Below, piece after piece: positions 28,058-38,445 of a DNA stretch of 64,000 bases. Positions within the stretch are counted from its first letter, which is position 1; every line of letters starts with the position of its first letter. A program made the translations under genes and the position numbers. The notes beneath the pieces were generated by a model that saw only the letters and a program-made list of their open reading frames with translations, did not search any database and had not been told where the DNA came from. Source of the DNA: an uncultured Pseudomonadales bacterium (lineage in GTDB: Bacteria; Pseudomonadota; Gammaproteobacteria; Pseudomonadales; Balneatricaceae); the NCBI GenBank assembly GCA_943787595.1, contig CALSNA010000003.1:1-64000 (forward strand), in the 5' to 3' direction.

Positions 28058-29286
28058 AACATATATCTGATTCACCAATGAAGCCAGTTTCAGAAGCCCT
28101 GGCTTATATGTTGAAACACGCTAAAGGTGATTTAGCAACAGAAACTATTAACCTGATGCAAGCCCATAACCGTATTTTAGCACAGGAGCAGATAGCTCAG
28201 ATGGATGTGCCTCCGGCTGATAACAGCGCCATGGATGGTTACGCTCTAAATTTCCACCATCTGCAACAACAACCTCTGGAGGTCAGCCAGCGTATTGCAG
28301 CTGGCCAAGTTTCAGTTCCCTTGCAGTCGGGGACCGCAGCACGTGTATTTACTGGAGCTGAAATACCGGCTGGAGCCAACCTGGTAATAGCACAAGAAGA
28401 CTGTGAAATCCAAGGCACGGCAATCAAAATAAATGGCCAGCATCAGCTAAGGCAGTTTATTCGCCGTTGCGGCCAAGACATTACTCGCGGGACCTTGGCC
28501 TGTCACCGGGGGACTCGATTAAAAGCACGCCACATGGGCGTTCTGGCTTCAATTGGCTTGGCAAAGATAGTGGTTTATCGGCCCCTGCGAGTGGGTATAA
28601 TTTGCACTGGTAGCGAACTGATTGAACCAGGCCAGAGTTTATATCCAGGACAAATTTATAACTCCAACCGTTACCTAATCACTGGTCTCTGCGCTGGATT
28701 GGGATTTAACCCAATTGACTTGGGTATTGTTACAGATCACTTTGATACTACGTTAAAAGCACTTAAACAGGCTGCCGCGCAGGTGGATGTGATCATCACC
28801 AGTGGAGGTATTTCAGTAGGAGAAGAAGATCATGTCAAAGCTGCAGCGCAACAACTTGGTCAGCTCGAATGGTGGAAGTTAGCCAGCAAACCTGGCAAAC
28901 CTATGGCCTTTGGTCACATACAAAACACCCCATTTTTAGGATTGCCTGGTAATCCTGCTAGTGTGTTAGTGACCTTCACCATTTTGGCAAAACCTTTTCT
29001 GCTGGCTTTGCAAGGCCAATGTACCGATCCTGATGGACCGGTGGTATTGACTGGCCAGTTGCTCAACCCACCAAAGCAGACATCAGAACGACAACAGTAC
29101 CTAAGAGCCAGGGTGGTTTCATCTACTGCAGCGCAAGGCCTACAGCTGAAAATTTTAGCAGATCAGAGTTCTGCTGTACTGACCACCGCGATAAAAGGTC
29201 ATGGACTGGTGGTAATACCACCTGCTCAAGCTGGCGCTGAGATCAAACAGGTGGTATTCTTGCCTTATAGTCAATTGGAATGCTGA
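28054..29286 (+). CDS. moeA: Molybdopterin molybdenumtransferase MoeA
   Basis: MoeA inserts molybdate into adenylated molybdopterin. From ATG 28054 the protein has 410 residues, the normal size. Visible motifs are DNSAMDGYAL near the N-terminus, TGAEIPAGANLVIAQED, the TGSEL-containing catalytic domain with TSGGISVGEEDHVK, and GLPGNPASVLVTF. The start at 28054 overlaps the moaB stop. A longer upstream reading is only a shadow of moaB. Confidence 0.95.
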   Translation: MKHISDSPMKPVSEALAYMLKHAKGDLATETINLMQAHNRILAQEQIAQMDVPPADNSAMDGYALNFHHLQQQPLEVSQRIAAGQVSVPLQSGTAARVFTGAEIPAGANLVIAQEDCEIQGTAIKINGQHQLRQFIRRCGQDITRGTLACHRGTRLKARHMGVLASIGLAKIVVYRPLRVGIICTGSELIEPGQSLYPGQIYNSNRYLITGLCAGLGFNPIDLGIVTDHFDTTLKALKQAAAQVDVIITSGGISVGEEDHVKAAAQQLGQLEWWKLASKPGKPMAFGHIQNTPFLGLPGNPASVLVTFTILAKPFLLALQGQCTDPDGPVVLTGQLLNPPKQTSERQQYLRARVVSSTAAQGLQLKILADQSSAVLTTAIKGHGLVVIPPAQAGAEIKQVVFLPYSQLEC

Positions 29287-29420
29287 TGGGATACAGACGT
29301 AAAATACGATTTCAGCAGTGCTGTTTTTTATTGAGCTCAAGGATACTTTTCTCTATACTCTAAATTTTTACTGGTTGATCACGGATGTGGTAACAACCAT
29401 AGATCTGTAGTCACGTTTAT

Positions 29421-29530
29421 GGCGACCTTATTGGTTCCCTCGCAACAAAAAATCGCGAACCCGGTCAGGCCTGGAAGGGAGCAGCCGTAGCGGTCGATTT
29501 GTGTGCCGGGGTGTAGCTGATAAGGTTGCC
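29421..29530 (+). ncRNA. ffs: Signal recognition particle 4.5S RNA
   Basis: The RNA pairs with Ffh to target membrane proteins. The ends GGCGACCTTAT (29421-29431) and ATAAGGTTGCC (29520-29530) pair. The conserved core is visible as GGTCAGGCCTGGAAGGGAGCAGCC (quoted here only in part as GGTCAGG and GGAAGGGAGCAGC) opposite GTGCCGGGGTGTAGCTG. The order and length (about 110 nt) match bacterial small SRP RNA. It sits alone between moeA and the DUF2066 gene. Confidence 0.93.
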
Positions 29531-29915
29531 TCCAGATCAGGAATTACACAACAAAAAAATATTGTTATCATGACTTGAGTTGCTTTTTATCAACCAGTTG
29601 GTTCTCAAGACATTTTTAGTCCGGCAGTATTGTTGATCAGTGCGCAAATAATAATGCGTTATAGGATGGCAAGTTGGTAATAACTACTCCGCAGCTTAAG
29701 CCTGTGGTTTCCCATTCAAGGCCCAATATCATTTATTGAAGTATAATGAAAACTCTAATACCACCTGCCAAATTGAGCAAACAGCTCAAATACCCAGAGT
29801 CTATATTCCCTGTAGTTTTATCCAAATCAGTATTGAACACTTATCCGGTAAATCTTTTGGTGATCCCAGGGACTGTGGGGTAATCAGACAATATTTAATA
29901 TACTATTAATCTATT

Positions 29916-31049
29916 ATGTTCAGAATAACACAGACTAGCGCTTCCACCAGCAGCAGGTCAACACAACGGCTATCGACTGTATCGCAAATATTAGTGAGTA
30001 TTAGCTGTATTGGCCTGCTATGGGTCTTATTACTGTCGTATGCACAAGCAACTCCTGTGTTTAATCTTTATGACAGCACCCAACGAGTTGCCGATCAGTC
30101 TGTTAAACAACGTAAGCTGGCACAGGAACGGGCGTTTAAAGAGGTTATTGTCCGTGTAACCGGCTCAGCATCAAGCTTGGAACATCCCAAGGTAAAATCT
30201 GCTCGTGCGGATGCAGAACGGTATTTACTGGAGTACAGTTACACCATCATGAACCATAATGGACAGAAACGGGCAGGACTGTACTGCCGTTTTGATGAAC
30301 TAATGGTCAATAGGTTACTAAAGCAGGCTGGCTTGTCTATTTGGGGTGAGGAAAGGGCTGTGGTTTTAGCCTGGTTGGCACTGGAAAAAAATGGCGTCCG
30401 GCGTTTACTAAAACCAGGTAGTCATGTAGCCATGGATATGCTGGTCGCACATTCAAAGCAACGAGGGATGCCGTTAAAGACCCCCTTGCTCGACGCAAGG
30501 GATAAATCCAAGTTGTCAGTGAATGATGTGTGGAGTGTTTCTAGAAAGCCCATTATGTCTGCGTCTAAACGTTATCAAACGGAAGGCATTCTGATCGGCA
30601 AATTATTTCAGGATGAGCAGCAACACTGGATTTCCAAATGGTCATTTTGGTTACAGGGAAAAGCATTTCGGTGGCAAGGAAAAGCTTCTAAACTTTCTAA
30701 ACTTATGGCTGAAGGTACCGATAAAATAGCCAGTGAGGTTGCACAGACATATGCCGTTTCAACACGCAATCCTAATGACCAGGCACTATATCTGGTGGTT
30801 GACCAAGTAACTGAACTGGAAGATTATGCAGCCTTACAGCGATTATTGCTTGATCTGACCAATGTGGCTAGCTTACAGATCAGGAAAATTAATGGCAGCC
30901 AAGTTCAATTCCAGTTACAAACTCAAGGTTCCTTGAAACAACTTCAGGCAGCTTTGGCACTTGAGCAACGCTTGCGAATAAACCCAGTTGATACCTCCAG
31001 CCTGGCAGTAGGCCACCTGGAACAGTGGTACTACAGTTGGCAAAACTAG
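29916..31049 (+). CDS. DUF2066 periplasmic protein
   Basis: The 377-residue protein begins with a signal-type hydrophobic helix at about residues 25-45 (VSISCIGLLWVLLLSYAQA). The DUF2066 core follows: VADQSVKQRKLAQERAFKEV, VTGSASSLEHPKV and WGEERAVVLAWLALEKNG. The function of this family is unknown. In related gammaproteobacteria it commonly stands directly before perM and hda, as it does here, 40 bp ahead of perM. The N-terminal extension before the signal helix is Ser/Thr-rich, so an internal start is possible. Confidence 0.85.
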   Translation: MFRITQTSASTSSRSTQRLSTVSQILVSISCIGLLWVLLLSYAQATPVFNLYDSTQRVADQSVKQRKLAQERAFKEVIVRVTGSASSLEHPKVKSARADAERYLLEYSYTIMNHNGQKRAGLYCRFDELMVNRLLKQAGLSIWGEERAVVLAWLALEKNGVRRLLKPGSHVAMDMLVAHSKQRGMPLKTPLLDARDKSKLSVNDVWSVSRKPIMSASKRYQTEGILIGKLFQDEQQHWISKWSFWLQGKAFRWQGKASKLSKLMAEGTDKIASEVAQTYAVSTRNPNDQALYLVVDQVTELEDYAALQRLLLDLTNVASLQIRKINGSQVQFQLQTQGSLKQLQAALALEQRLRINPVDTSSLAVGHLEQWYYSWQN

Positions 31050-31089
31050 TGATTTTGCTAAAATATTATAGTCAGTAACGGAGCCTGAC

Positions 31090-32157
31090 ATGACCCCATC
31101 ACAAGCTTGGCTATGCCTTGCGATTCTGGTTATTATTCTGATACTACTTAATTTGTTGAGCCCAATCCTGACCCCTTTCTTGGTGGGCATCAGCGTTGCT
31201 TATATGGCTGATCCCTTAGCAGACAGGCTTGAAACTATGGGTTTGGGCCGGGCTACTGCTGTAACAGTGATTTCAATGTTATTACTGGTATTGGTATTGG
31301 TATTGCTGATCATCCTAATACCACTATTAAGCAAGCAGATTGATGCACTATTTAATCTTTTGCCCACGATTGATAACTGGATTAACCAAACTGCTTTGCC
31401 ATACTTGCAAACAACCCTGAATCTTGACCTACAAAGCCTGCAAATCAACACAATAGCCAAGCGATTAATAGGAGAATGGTCTACAACTGGGGGACTGATG
31501 GCCAAGTTAATAGAACAACTCACCCATTCTAGCGTTAGCTTTTTAGGCACTATTGGCACAGTTTTCTTGGCCCCGGTAGTATCATTTTATTTATTACGTG
31601 ATTTTGATTTGCTGGTCACTCGGATTAAGGCTATTTTACCAAGGAATATTGAACCCAATATCAGTGCTTGGGCGCAAGAAAGCGATCAGGTTCTAGGCGC
31701 ATTTGTACGGGGCCAGCTATTAGTGATGTTATCACTTGGATTAATTTATAGCCTAGGGCTATTCTTAATTAACCTTAAATATGCGCTCCTGATTGGCATG
31801 TTGGCTGGACTAGCCAGCCTGGTGCCCTATATGGGATTTTTTATTGGTCTGTTAACGGCTCTGATCGTAGCTTTTTTCCAGTTTGATCATCAGTATTATA
31901 TCCTGTTGGTATTTTTAGTGTTTGTAGTTGGGCAAGCCATTGAATCAACAATCTTAACTCCGGTATTGATCGGTGACCAAATCGGATTACATCCAGTTGC
32001 AGTAATCTTTGCTGTATTGGCAGGCGGCCAGCTATTTGGTTTTGTTGGTATTTTACTGGCACTGCCGATTGCAGCAGTGATTATGGTGATGTTGCGGCAT
32101 TTATATACGGAATATAAGTCAAGTTACCTGTATCATCATGGTGATCCAAGCAAATGA
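31090..32157 (+). CDS. perM: AI-2E family transporter/permease PerM
   Basis: The 355-residue integral membrane protein belongs to the AI-2E/PerM family. Hydrophobic segments cover residues 7-40 and 60-85, followed by a periplasmic part to about 150 and several helices from 150 onwards, including the family IGDQIGLHPVAVIFAVLAGGQLFGFVGILLALP region (positions 31972-32070). Proposed roles include export of small molecules or sodium/proton exchange, and the substrate here is unknown. A GGAG site precedes the ATG, and its stop overlaps the hda start. Confidence 0.9.
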   Translation: MTPSQAWLCLAILVIILILLNLLSPILTPFLVGISVAYMADPLADRLETMGLGRATAVTVISMLLLVLVLVLLIILIPLLSKQIDALFNLLPTIDNWINQTALPYLQTTLNLDLQSLQINTIAKRLIGEWSTTGGLMAKLIEQLTHSSVSFLGTIGTVFLAPVVSFYLLRDFDLLVTRIKAILPRNIEPNISAWAQESDQVLGAFVRGQLLVMLSLGLIYSLGLFLINLKYALLIGMLAGLASLVPYMGFFIGLLTALIVAFFQFDHQYYILLVFLVFVVGQAIESTILTPVLIGDQIGLHPVAVIFAVLAGGQLFGFVGILLALPIAAVIMVMLRHLYTEYKSSYLYHHGDPSK

Positions 32158-32912
32158 CCAAGAACGTTTCCAGCAGGAAAACACCACCCGCCCAAATGAA
32201 CCTTGGGGTTGGCCTGCGAGCTGAACTTAATCTAGACAATTATTGTTTTGCTACAGGGCCTACCCTGGTATCAATCATCGAACAATTATGGCACCCTGGT
32301 CGAGCTACTCATCTATATATATGGGGTGATTGTGGAACTGGTAAAACCCATTTATTGCAAGGCTGCATAACAGCCGCTGAAGAGCGTGGTCTATGTGCCC
32401 GATATCTTTCAGGCCTAGATTTAGTTACTTGTCAACCCGCAGAACTGGAACTACTGCTGGACGGCATGGAACTATGTGATCTTGTTTGCATAGATGACTT
32501 CGATGCAATTACAGCCAGTACAGCTATGGCCATCAAATTATTCCACTTTTACAATCGATTGATGTCTGGTAATAATCGACTGCTAGTCAGTGCGGCCATC
32601 AATCCAAGACACCTTTGCTGTGGCCTTGAAGATCTACGTTCTCGCTTGCAACAAGGTATAGTATTTCACCTTACCCCATTGGATGATCAACACAAGCAGA
32701 CTGTTCTAATTTCAAGAGCTCGACAACGAGGGATGCTCTTTACCGATGAAGTCGCGCGTTTTATCATGTCTCGCAGTGAACGTAGCATGACCAGCTTGAT
32801 GCTAACGCTAGATCGGTTAGACAGTGCATCATTAAATGCTAGACGCCGTATCACAATTCCATTCGTAAAAGCGATTATAACTCGGCAGGAATCAGCTATA
32901 TCATGTCAATAA
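32154..32912 (+). CDS. hda: DnaA inactivator Hda
   Basis: Hda binds the replication clamp and stimulates hydrolysis of DnaA-bound ATP to prevent over-initiation. The 252-residue AAA+ protein has Walker A GDCGTGKTH (about 58-66), Walker B LVCIDDFDA and a sensor II arginine region (SRSERSMTSLMLTLDRLD). The N-terminal QMNLGVGL resembles the QLPLxVxL clamp-binding motif, and its Gln supports the start at 32154 rather than the inner ATG. It overlaps perM by 4 bp and mlaA by 10 bp. Confidence 0.9.
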   Translation: MTKNVSSRKTPPAQMNLGVGLRAELNLDNYCFATGPTLVSIIEQLWHPGRATHLYIWGDCGTGKTHLLQGCITAAEERGLCARYLSGLDLVTCQPAELELLLDGMELCDLVCIDDFDAITASTAMAIKLFHFYNRLMSGNNRLLVSAAINPRHLCCGLEDLRSRLQQGIVFHLTPLDDQHKQTVLISRARQRGMLFTDEVARFIMSRSERSMTSLMLTLDRLDSASLNARRRITIPFVKAIITRQESAISCQ

Positions 32913-33625
32913 AAAATAATGATACAACTCGTTTAGGCTTTTTTAGCTGGTTATTTGTAGCGCTGTTGACAACAGGCTGTGCATCCTTAGATGCTACCAC
33001 TAAAGTAACCTATGACCCCTGGGAGCCTCTTAACCGCAAGGTTCATGCAACAAACTCAGTTATTGATCAAAACCTGGTTAAGCCAATTGTTAAAGTCTAT
33101 GAAAGCCTGGCACCTAGTGTTATAGAATCTGGAGTAGAGAACTTCTTTTCCAATCTAAGCGATGTGGGCCACCTGTTCAACCACTGTCTACAGTTCAATG
33201 TAGACAGGATGGCCATTGATACCGCCCGCTTACTGATAAATTCAACTATTGGGCTGGCTGGTTTTGTGGATGTGGCCGCTGATTTTGGCTTTTATCAGCA
33301 GTCAACAGATTTCGGCCACACGTTGGGTTTATGGGGAGTATCCTCTGGGCCATACCTGGTATTACCACTAATGGGCCCCAGTACCTTACGTGATGGTGCA
33401 GGTATGATATTGGATGCAAAATTTAACCCACTGAATGATTATGACCCGGTTGCCCACCAAGCCTTGCTATACGGTTTGCAGGCAATGGATATTCGCCGAA
33501 AAATAGGTGATTTTGATACCTATTTGCTTGACGATAGCTATGTATTTTTGCGTGAAGCCTACCTACAGCAGCGAGCATACCTGATTCATAGAGCACCGCT
33601 GGAAGATCAATTTGATGACTTTTAA
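32903..33625 (+). CDS. mlaA: Outer-membrane lipoprotein MlaA (VacJ)
   Basis: MlaA sits in the outer membrane and removes phospholipids from its outer leaflet, passing them to the periplasmic MlaC. The 240-residue protein has a lipoprotein signal with lipobox LTTGC, then DPWEPLNRKVH and the MlaA core (NFFSNLSDVGHLFNHCLQ, STDFGHTLGLWGVSSGPYLVLPLMGPS). It overlaps hda and closes this operon. The other Mla genes are not in the window. Confidence 0.95.
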   Translation: MSIKNNDTTRLGFFSWLFVALLTTGCASLDATTKVTYDPWEPLNRKVHATNSVIDQNLVKPIVKVYESLAPSVIESGVENFFSNLSDVGHLFNHCLQFNVDRMAIDTARLLINSTIGLAGFVDVAADFGFYQQSTDFGHTLGLWGVSSGPYLVLPLMGPSTLRDGAGMILDAKFNPLNDYDPVAHQALLYGLQAMDIRRKIGDFDTYLLDDSYVFLREAYLQQRAYLIHRAPLEDQFDDF

Positions 33626-33826
33626 CAAAATTGCTAATAGGCATTTAAGCTTATGGTGACATGAGATCAAGAGAATTCAGTCATTCTACCAATGAATTTA
33701 TGGATTTTACCCAAGAGGTCTTGTTTTGTCAGTGCTGAAGAAAGTACATACTTTATTGGTATTAATTAACTAATCATGTGGCTACCACATATGGGTCTTA
33801 TACATGATTATTAATGAGCTCAGAAA

Positions 33827-35035
33827 ATGAGCCATATATTGGTCGTCATGAGCAATTCTGGATTTATCCAGAAGGTTGCAGATCATTGTAGTCGGTCAGA
33901 ATATCAGATGCACTGCACTCACGACCCTTTGCTGGCTTTAAAATTAATTAAGACTGAGCCAGTTCACCTGATTTTGTTTGAATACCGTAATAATGATAGG
34001 GCCATCACAACTCTGTTACAGAATTTATCGGATGATTACCCACAAATTCCGATTATAGTACTGACTCAACCCAAAACTCCAAACGATGTGCTGACTCTGT
34101 TGCGGCTTGGAGCAACTGATGTGTTCGATTTGTCTTCAATCTGCTTCAAGGACTTAGAACTCAGTATTGAACGTCAGATTAAACGCGTTCTGTTGTCACA
34201 GGAAAATCTGGATTATCGACAGCAATTAGAACAAGCCCATCAGCAGGTGGAAGCCAGTTTGGCTGAACTGCGCCATGATCAACAAGACGGTTATCGGGTA
34301 CAACAGAGCCTAATGCCCCCTCAATACTGCCAGGTCAACGGTCTACACATCCAGAGAATTATGAAATCATCCCTTTATTTAAGTGGTGATTTCGTTGATC
34401 ATATTTGTATTAATCCATATCAAACTCTGGTTTATCTTGCAGATGTGTCTGGTCACGGTTCATCATCAGCATTTTTAACAGTGTTATTGAAAAATATCAC
34501 TAATCGGTTAGTCCGCCAGCACATGCAACAATCGAATTCACCTCAACTATTACCTGCCAAAGTTTTAGATCAGATTAATTGTGAATTGATGGAGTTTAAT
34601 CAAGGCAAACATATCACTATATTCATGGGCTTGGTTGACTTGCAACAAAGCCGCTTACATTATTGTGTTGGTGGACACTTGCCCATGCCTATTCTAAGTT
34701 GTCGGGGTGATAGTTACTATCTGCCAGGCCTGGGATCTAGCTTGCCTCTGGGCCTATTTGAGGATGCTATATACTCAGATTTGACCGCTAATCTGGAAGA
34801 TGATTTTAATCTCATTGTTTGTTCTGATGGGGTGTTAGAAATACTGCCACATGACAAATTACCAGAGAAGGAATTACAGTTGTTGAAGTATGTACGACAA
34901 ACTCAGACGAGCACTACTGAAACAGTATCAAGCCAACTCCATTATTTGTGTAATCAGTTGCAACTACACCAGCTAGACCATGTTCCTGATGATATAGCAC
35001 TACTTAGTATAAAAAGAGATTCTACCGATGGATAA
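33827..35035 (+). CDS. hsbR: HsbR-like response regulator with PP2C-type phosphatase domain
   Basis: The 402-residue protein has an N-terminal receiver-like domain (1-120), but the usual phospho-acceptor region reads LILFEYRN rather than the canonical D-containing strand, so phosphorylation is doubtful. A coiled coil (about 125-150) and a SpoIIE/PP2C phosphatase domain follow, with DVSGHGSSSAF and SDGVLEI metal ligands. In Pseudomonas HsbR acts on the anti-sigma antagonist HsbA in the HptB pathway controlling motility and biofilm. The next gene overlaps by 8 bp and fits HsbA. The gene name is by analogy. Confidence 0.75.
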   Translation: MSHILVVMSNSGFIQKVADHCSRSEYQMHCTHDPLLALKLIKTEPVHLILFEYRNNDRAITTLLQNLSDDYPQIPIIVLTQPKTPNDVLTLLRLGATDVFDLSSICFKDLELSIERQIKRVLLSQENLDYRQQLEQAHQQVEASLAELRHDQQDGYRVQQSLMPPQYCQVNGLHIQRIMKSSLYLSGDFVDHICINPYQTLVYLADVSGHGSSSAFLTVLLKNITNRLVRQHMQQSNSPQLLPAKVLDQINCELMEFNQGKHITIFMGLVDLQQSRLHYCVGGHLPMPILSCRGDSYYLPGLGSSLPLGLFEDAIYSDLTANLEDDFNLIVCSDGVLEILPHDKLPEKELQLLKYVRQTQTSTTETVSSQLHYLCNQLQLHQLDHVPDDIALLSIKRDSTDG

Positions 35036-35528
35036 TGGTAAGATCTTGGTTGCCGAGCAAGATGGTATCCATATTGTAAAATTTTTGGGTGATGTACGTT
35101 TAACACTGTGCCCAACACTAGACCAGTATATAGATACTATTTTTGAAAATAATTATTTCAAAAACATTTTGATTGATCTGACCGAAACTATCGGTATTGA
35201 TTCCTCTGCCCTTGGCATGTTGGCGAAACTGTCCATTCGCATGAAACGGCATAAGGGATTTGTACCAACGCTTATTTCAGTTGACGAAAGCATTACACGA
35301 ATTTTGCTGAGTATGGGATTTGACAGAATATTTCTTCTAATCAAATATTTGGATAAGAAAATTGAGGTAATGCAAGAGCTTCCAGTCAATGCAAGTTTGG
35401 AGTTAACCTTACAGAAAAAGTCGCTTGAAGCACATAAGACATTAATGAAGATGAACAATAAGAACTGGCAGGAGTTTAAGTTTCTGGTAGAAATACTTGA
35501 AAAACAGCACTTAATGACGCTCAAATAA
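35028..35528 (+). CDS. hsbA: STAS-domain anti-sigma factor antagonist (HsbA-like)
   Basis: The 166-residue protein has a STAS domain, with the phosphorylatable Ser in IGIDSSALGMLAKL (S59/S60). A C-terminal helical extension of about 50 residues is present, as in HsbA. The unphosphorylated form would bind a partner such as an anti-sigma factor, while the phosphatase encoded just upstream would remove the phosphate. The genes overlap, so they are co-translated. The flagellar anti-sigma partner is not in the window. Confidence 0.75.
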   Translation: MDNGKILVAEQDGIHIVKFLGDVRLTLCPTLDQYIDTIFENNYFKNILIDLTETIGIDSSALGMLAKLSIRMKRHKGFVPTLISVDESITRILLSMGFDRIFLLIKYLDKKIEVMQELPVNASLELTLQKKSLEAHKTLMKMNNKNWQEFKFLVEILEKQHLMTLK

Positions 35529-35906
35529 ATGTTCGACCAAGGCTAAATCTATTTTGATTTTATGCCTGAGATATTAATGGTTATTCCATTACCGCCTGTA
35601 AGTTCAGCAATGTTAGTGTTTATCGGACTTTGGCATATCACAACCAAATACTCTCGAATACCTCATAATAAATACAGTAATTTTTTCCATTAAATCATCT
35701 TTAACATAATGATATAACTGAGTTTCGGATCAGGCTACTTGGATTTCATTTTTGATTTCTTATTCAGAGATTAGCAACTGAGTGACCGATATCTCCAGTT
35801 CCTCTATTAAATATACTGCATTTAGTTTAGTCAATAATATTGATAATACATCAACACTCATTAACAGGCTTTATTAAATAATATTAACCTCATTATAATG
35901 TAGTAT
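35529..35906. other. Gap between convergent hsbA and talB
   Basis: This 380-bp AT-rich stretch lies between the 3' ends of two convergent genes. No RNA gene, clear terminator or conserved frame was recognised. Confidence 0.4.
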
Positions 35907-36866
35907 TTAGCTCGTAATGCATGACATAAGCAATTGTTCTAGTTTTTCTTGATCACGGGTAAAATGGCGAATTCCTTCGGACAGTTTTTCTGTAGCCATG
36001 GCATCTTCATTCATAAGCCAAAGAAAAGCACTTTGGTCCAGGCCTAGTTTAACTTGAGGTTTTCCAGTATTTTCACTGTCAAGAGATCTGATCAGTGGCC
36101 TTGAGTCATTGGTCAATGCTTGCATCAGTTGTGGACTAATAGTGAGCCGATCACAACCAGCTAGTCGCTCAATTTGACCAATATTACGAAAACTTGCCCC
36201 CATCACAACGGTTGAATAACGGTGTTGTTTGTAATAATTGTAGATACGAGTTACAGACTGAACCCCTGGATCTTCAGCAGTCGCCATAACGGCACAGCCA
36301 GACTGTAAAAAATGCCAATCTAGAATACGGCCAACAAAAGGTGAAATCAGATAGACACCAGCTTCGGCACAGGCAACTGCCTGAGCAAAGCTAAATACCA
36401 AGGTCAAGTTACACTGGATATGTTGTTGTTCTAGAATGCTTGCCGCCCTGATACCTTCCCAAGTAGCCACTATTTTAATTAGAACGCGTGACGATGCAAT
36501 ACCCTGTTGCTGGTATAGTTCAATTAAATATCGTGCATGATCCACTGTAGCTTGAGTGTCAAAGGACAAACGTGCATCTATTTCAGTGGATACCCGCCCA
36601 GGTATAGCTTGTAAGATTTCCCGACCGATACTAACAGCCAGCATATCACTGGCATGGTGCAACTGCCGATAGGCATCCCTCGGTTGTTGCTGAGCCCATT
36701 CCCTAGCCTGCTGCAACAAGGGTTGATATTGCGGTAACTGAACCGCTTTTAACAATAACGATGGATTGGTTGTGGCATCTTGGGGTTGATAAAGCTTAAT
36801 CGCTTCCAAATCACCTGTATCAGCAACAACAAGTGTCATTTGCTTGAGTTGGTCTAGTTTGTTCAT
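35907..36866 (-). CDS. talB: Transaldolase
   Basis: Transaldolase moves a three-carbon unit between sugar phosphates in the pentose phosphate pathway. From ATG 36866 ([19 protein letters not shown]) the protein has 319 residues, as in E. coli TalB. The Schiff-base lysine is K131 in [14 protein letters not shown], and [15 protein letters not shown] matches the family N-terminal signature. The upstream extension to 36917 was not chosen. The gene precedes nothing else on this strand within 380 bp. Confidence 0.95.
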   Translation of the reverse strand: MNKLDQLKQMTLVVADTGDLEAIKLYQPQDATTNPSLLLKAVQLPQYQPLLQQAREWAQQQPRDAYRQLHHASDMLAVSIGREILQAIPGRVSTEIDARLSFDTQATVDHARYLIELYQQQGIASSRVLIKIVATWEGIRAASILEQQHIQCNLTLVFSFAQAVACAEAGVYLISPFVGRILDWHFLQSGCAVMATAEDPGVQSVTRIYNYYKQHRYSTVVMGASFRNIGQIERLAGCDRLTISPQLMQALTNDSRPLIRSLDSENTGKPQVKLGLDQSAFLWLMNEDAMATEKLSEGIRHFTRDQEKLEQLLMSCITS

Positions 36867-36932
36867 CATTAAAAACCTACGCGGATTACCAGACTGAGAT
36901 ATGCTTGATGTTATCAATTATCGGTTTATACC

Positions 36933-37925
36933 TTAGGGGGCTACATGCAGCTTGGCTAATGCATCTTCTATAACCTGTAACGTTGCCTCTGGCCGATATA
37001 TATTTTCACTGATATGCCGTCTTAGCAGACGTGCACCTGGCAAAGCATGAAACAGACCTAGCAAGTGACGGGTCATATGGTGCAATGGCACACCTTGGCT
37101 GTGTTGTTGTCCCATATAGGATAGGTAGTTTCTTGCTACGACCATACGACTTTTATACTCTTTAGCTCCATTATAAAGCTGGGAATCAACGCCTTGAAGC
37201 AGGTAACTGTTGTGGTAAGCTGCACGACCTAACATAACACCATCAATATAGTTAAGGTGTTGGCGACAGGCCAACAGGCTGGTAATACCACCATTAATCA
37301 CGATCTCCAGTGCTGGAAAATCCCGTTTCAACGCATAGACTTTTTCATATTGCAACGGCGGCACTTCACGGTTTTGCTTGGGTGATAATCCAGTCAAAAT
37401 AGCGCTGCGAGCATGTACAATAAAGGTTTTACAGCCTGTAGCCGATACAATATCAACAAAGTTGGCCAGATGATCATAATGATCACACTGATCAACACCA
37501 ATACGGTGTTTAATAGTCACTGGTATATCCACTGCCGCCTGCATCGCAGCCATACAATCTGACACCAGTTGAGGATGTGCCATCAAACAAGCTCCAATCA
37601 TATGGTTTTGGACCTTGTGGCTGGGACAGCCAACATTAAGGTTAATTTCATCATATCCGTAGTCAGCCCCCAAACGAGCACAACGTGCCAGATCAACTGG
37701 GTCACTGCCACCTAACTGGAGGGCCAGCGGATGTTCTTGTGGTGCATAGGCTAACATATAATCTGTCTTGCCGTGTAGCAATGCGCCACTGGTAATCATT
37801 TCAGTATAGAGCCTGGCTTTTCGGCTTAATAATCGTGCCAAATACCGAAAGTGTCGATCAGTGCAATCAATCATTGGGGCAACTGAAAAACGATGGGCAG
37901 TAATTATATTGGATGCTTGGGACAT
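36933..37925 (-). CDS. dusA: tRNA-dihydrouridine synthase A
   Basis: DusA reduces uridine to dihydrouridine at positions 20/20a of tRNA with FMN and NADPH. From ATG 37925 (MSQASNIITAHRFSVAPMID) it has about 330 residues. The catalytic Cys is in NLNVGCPSHKVQ and the FMN-site motifs include VHARSAILTGLSPKQNR and NGGI. The upstream extension to 38006 lacks family similarity. It lies just upstream of talB on the same strand. Confidence 0.95.
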   Translation of the reverse strand: MSQASNIITAHRFSVAPMIDCTDRHFRYLARLLSRKARLYTEMITSGALLHGKTDYMLAYAPQEHPLALQLGGSDPVDLARCARLGADYGYDEINLNVGCPSHKVQNHMIGACLMAHPQLVSDCMAAMQAAVDIPVTIKHRIGVDQCDHYDHLANFVDIVSATGCKTFIVHARSAILTGLSPKQNREVPPLQYEKVYALKRDFPALEIVINGGITSLLACRQHLNYIDGVMLGRAAYHNSYLLQGVDSQLYNGAKEYKSRMVVARNYLSYMGQQHSQGVPLHHMTRHLLGLFHALPGARLLRRHISENIYRPEATLQVIEDALAKLHVAP

Positions 37926-38006
37926 ATTTTTAAAGTGACCATAAAAAAAAACCCTCTGACTCTTGAGCAACCGATCCATATTGAGACTAGCGTGCATTGT
38001 ATGCAA

Positions 38007-38445
38007 AATATATTAAATCAACTGCTTGTTTTTAGTAATATTACAAACCCAGAATATTCAACATGATCAAATCAATAATTGTCATTTAATTAACATCACT
38101 TTGTGCCATATGGCCTTGATCACAATCCACTGGTGCGTTTGCAGTATGCATCAGGCCCTGTCTAACCGTTAATGCTGGCTGATTTAATACGCTAAATACA
38201 ATTGGTCTAGCGCTAGAAATAGGAGATCCATGTCCAGTAATCATATCGCGTTTTGGTTTCCCAAAATATTAACATCGAATTAATGGCTATAATATCAAGT
38301 TAATAGCCCTAGGCGTAATTATCCGGGACATTTTGATCATATGCTAGTTAATCATTGGGTCTCTAAAGTAGAATAGTTAGTCGACCTCAGTTATTATTGG
38401 TCAATGAATTTAGCCTAACTTGGGCGTTTATCTACTGAGATTGTG
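38007..38445. other. Intergenic region upstream of the dmdA-like gene
   Basis: About 440 bp of AT-rich sequence. A short rightward frame at 38231 (MSSNHIAFWFPKILTSN) follows AGGAGAT but ends after 17 codons and is not recognised. It presumably contains promoters for dusA and for the sulphur-type cluster. Confidence 0.4.
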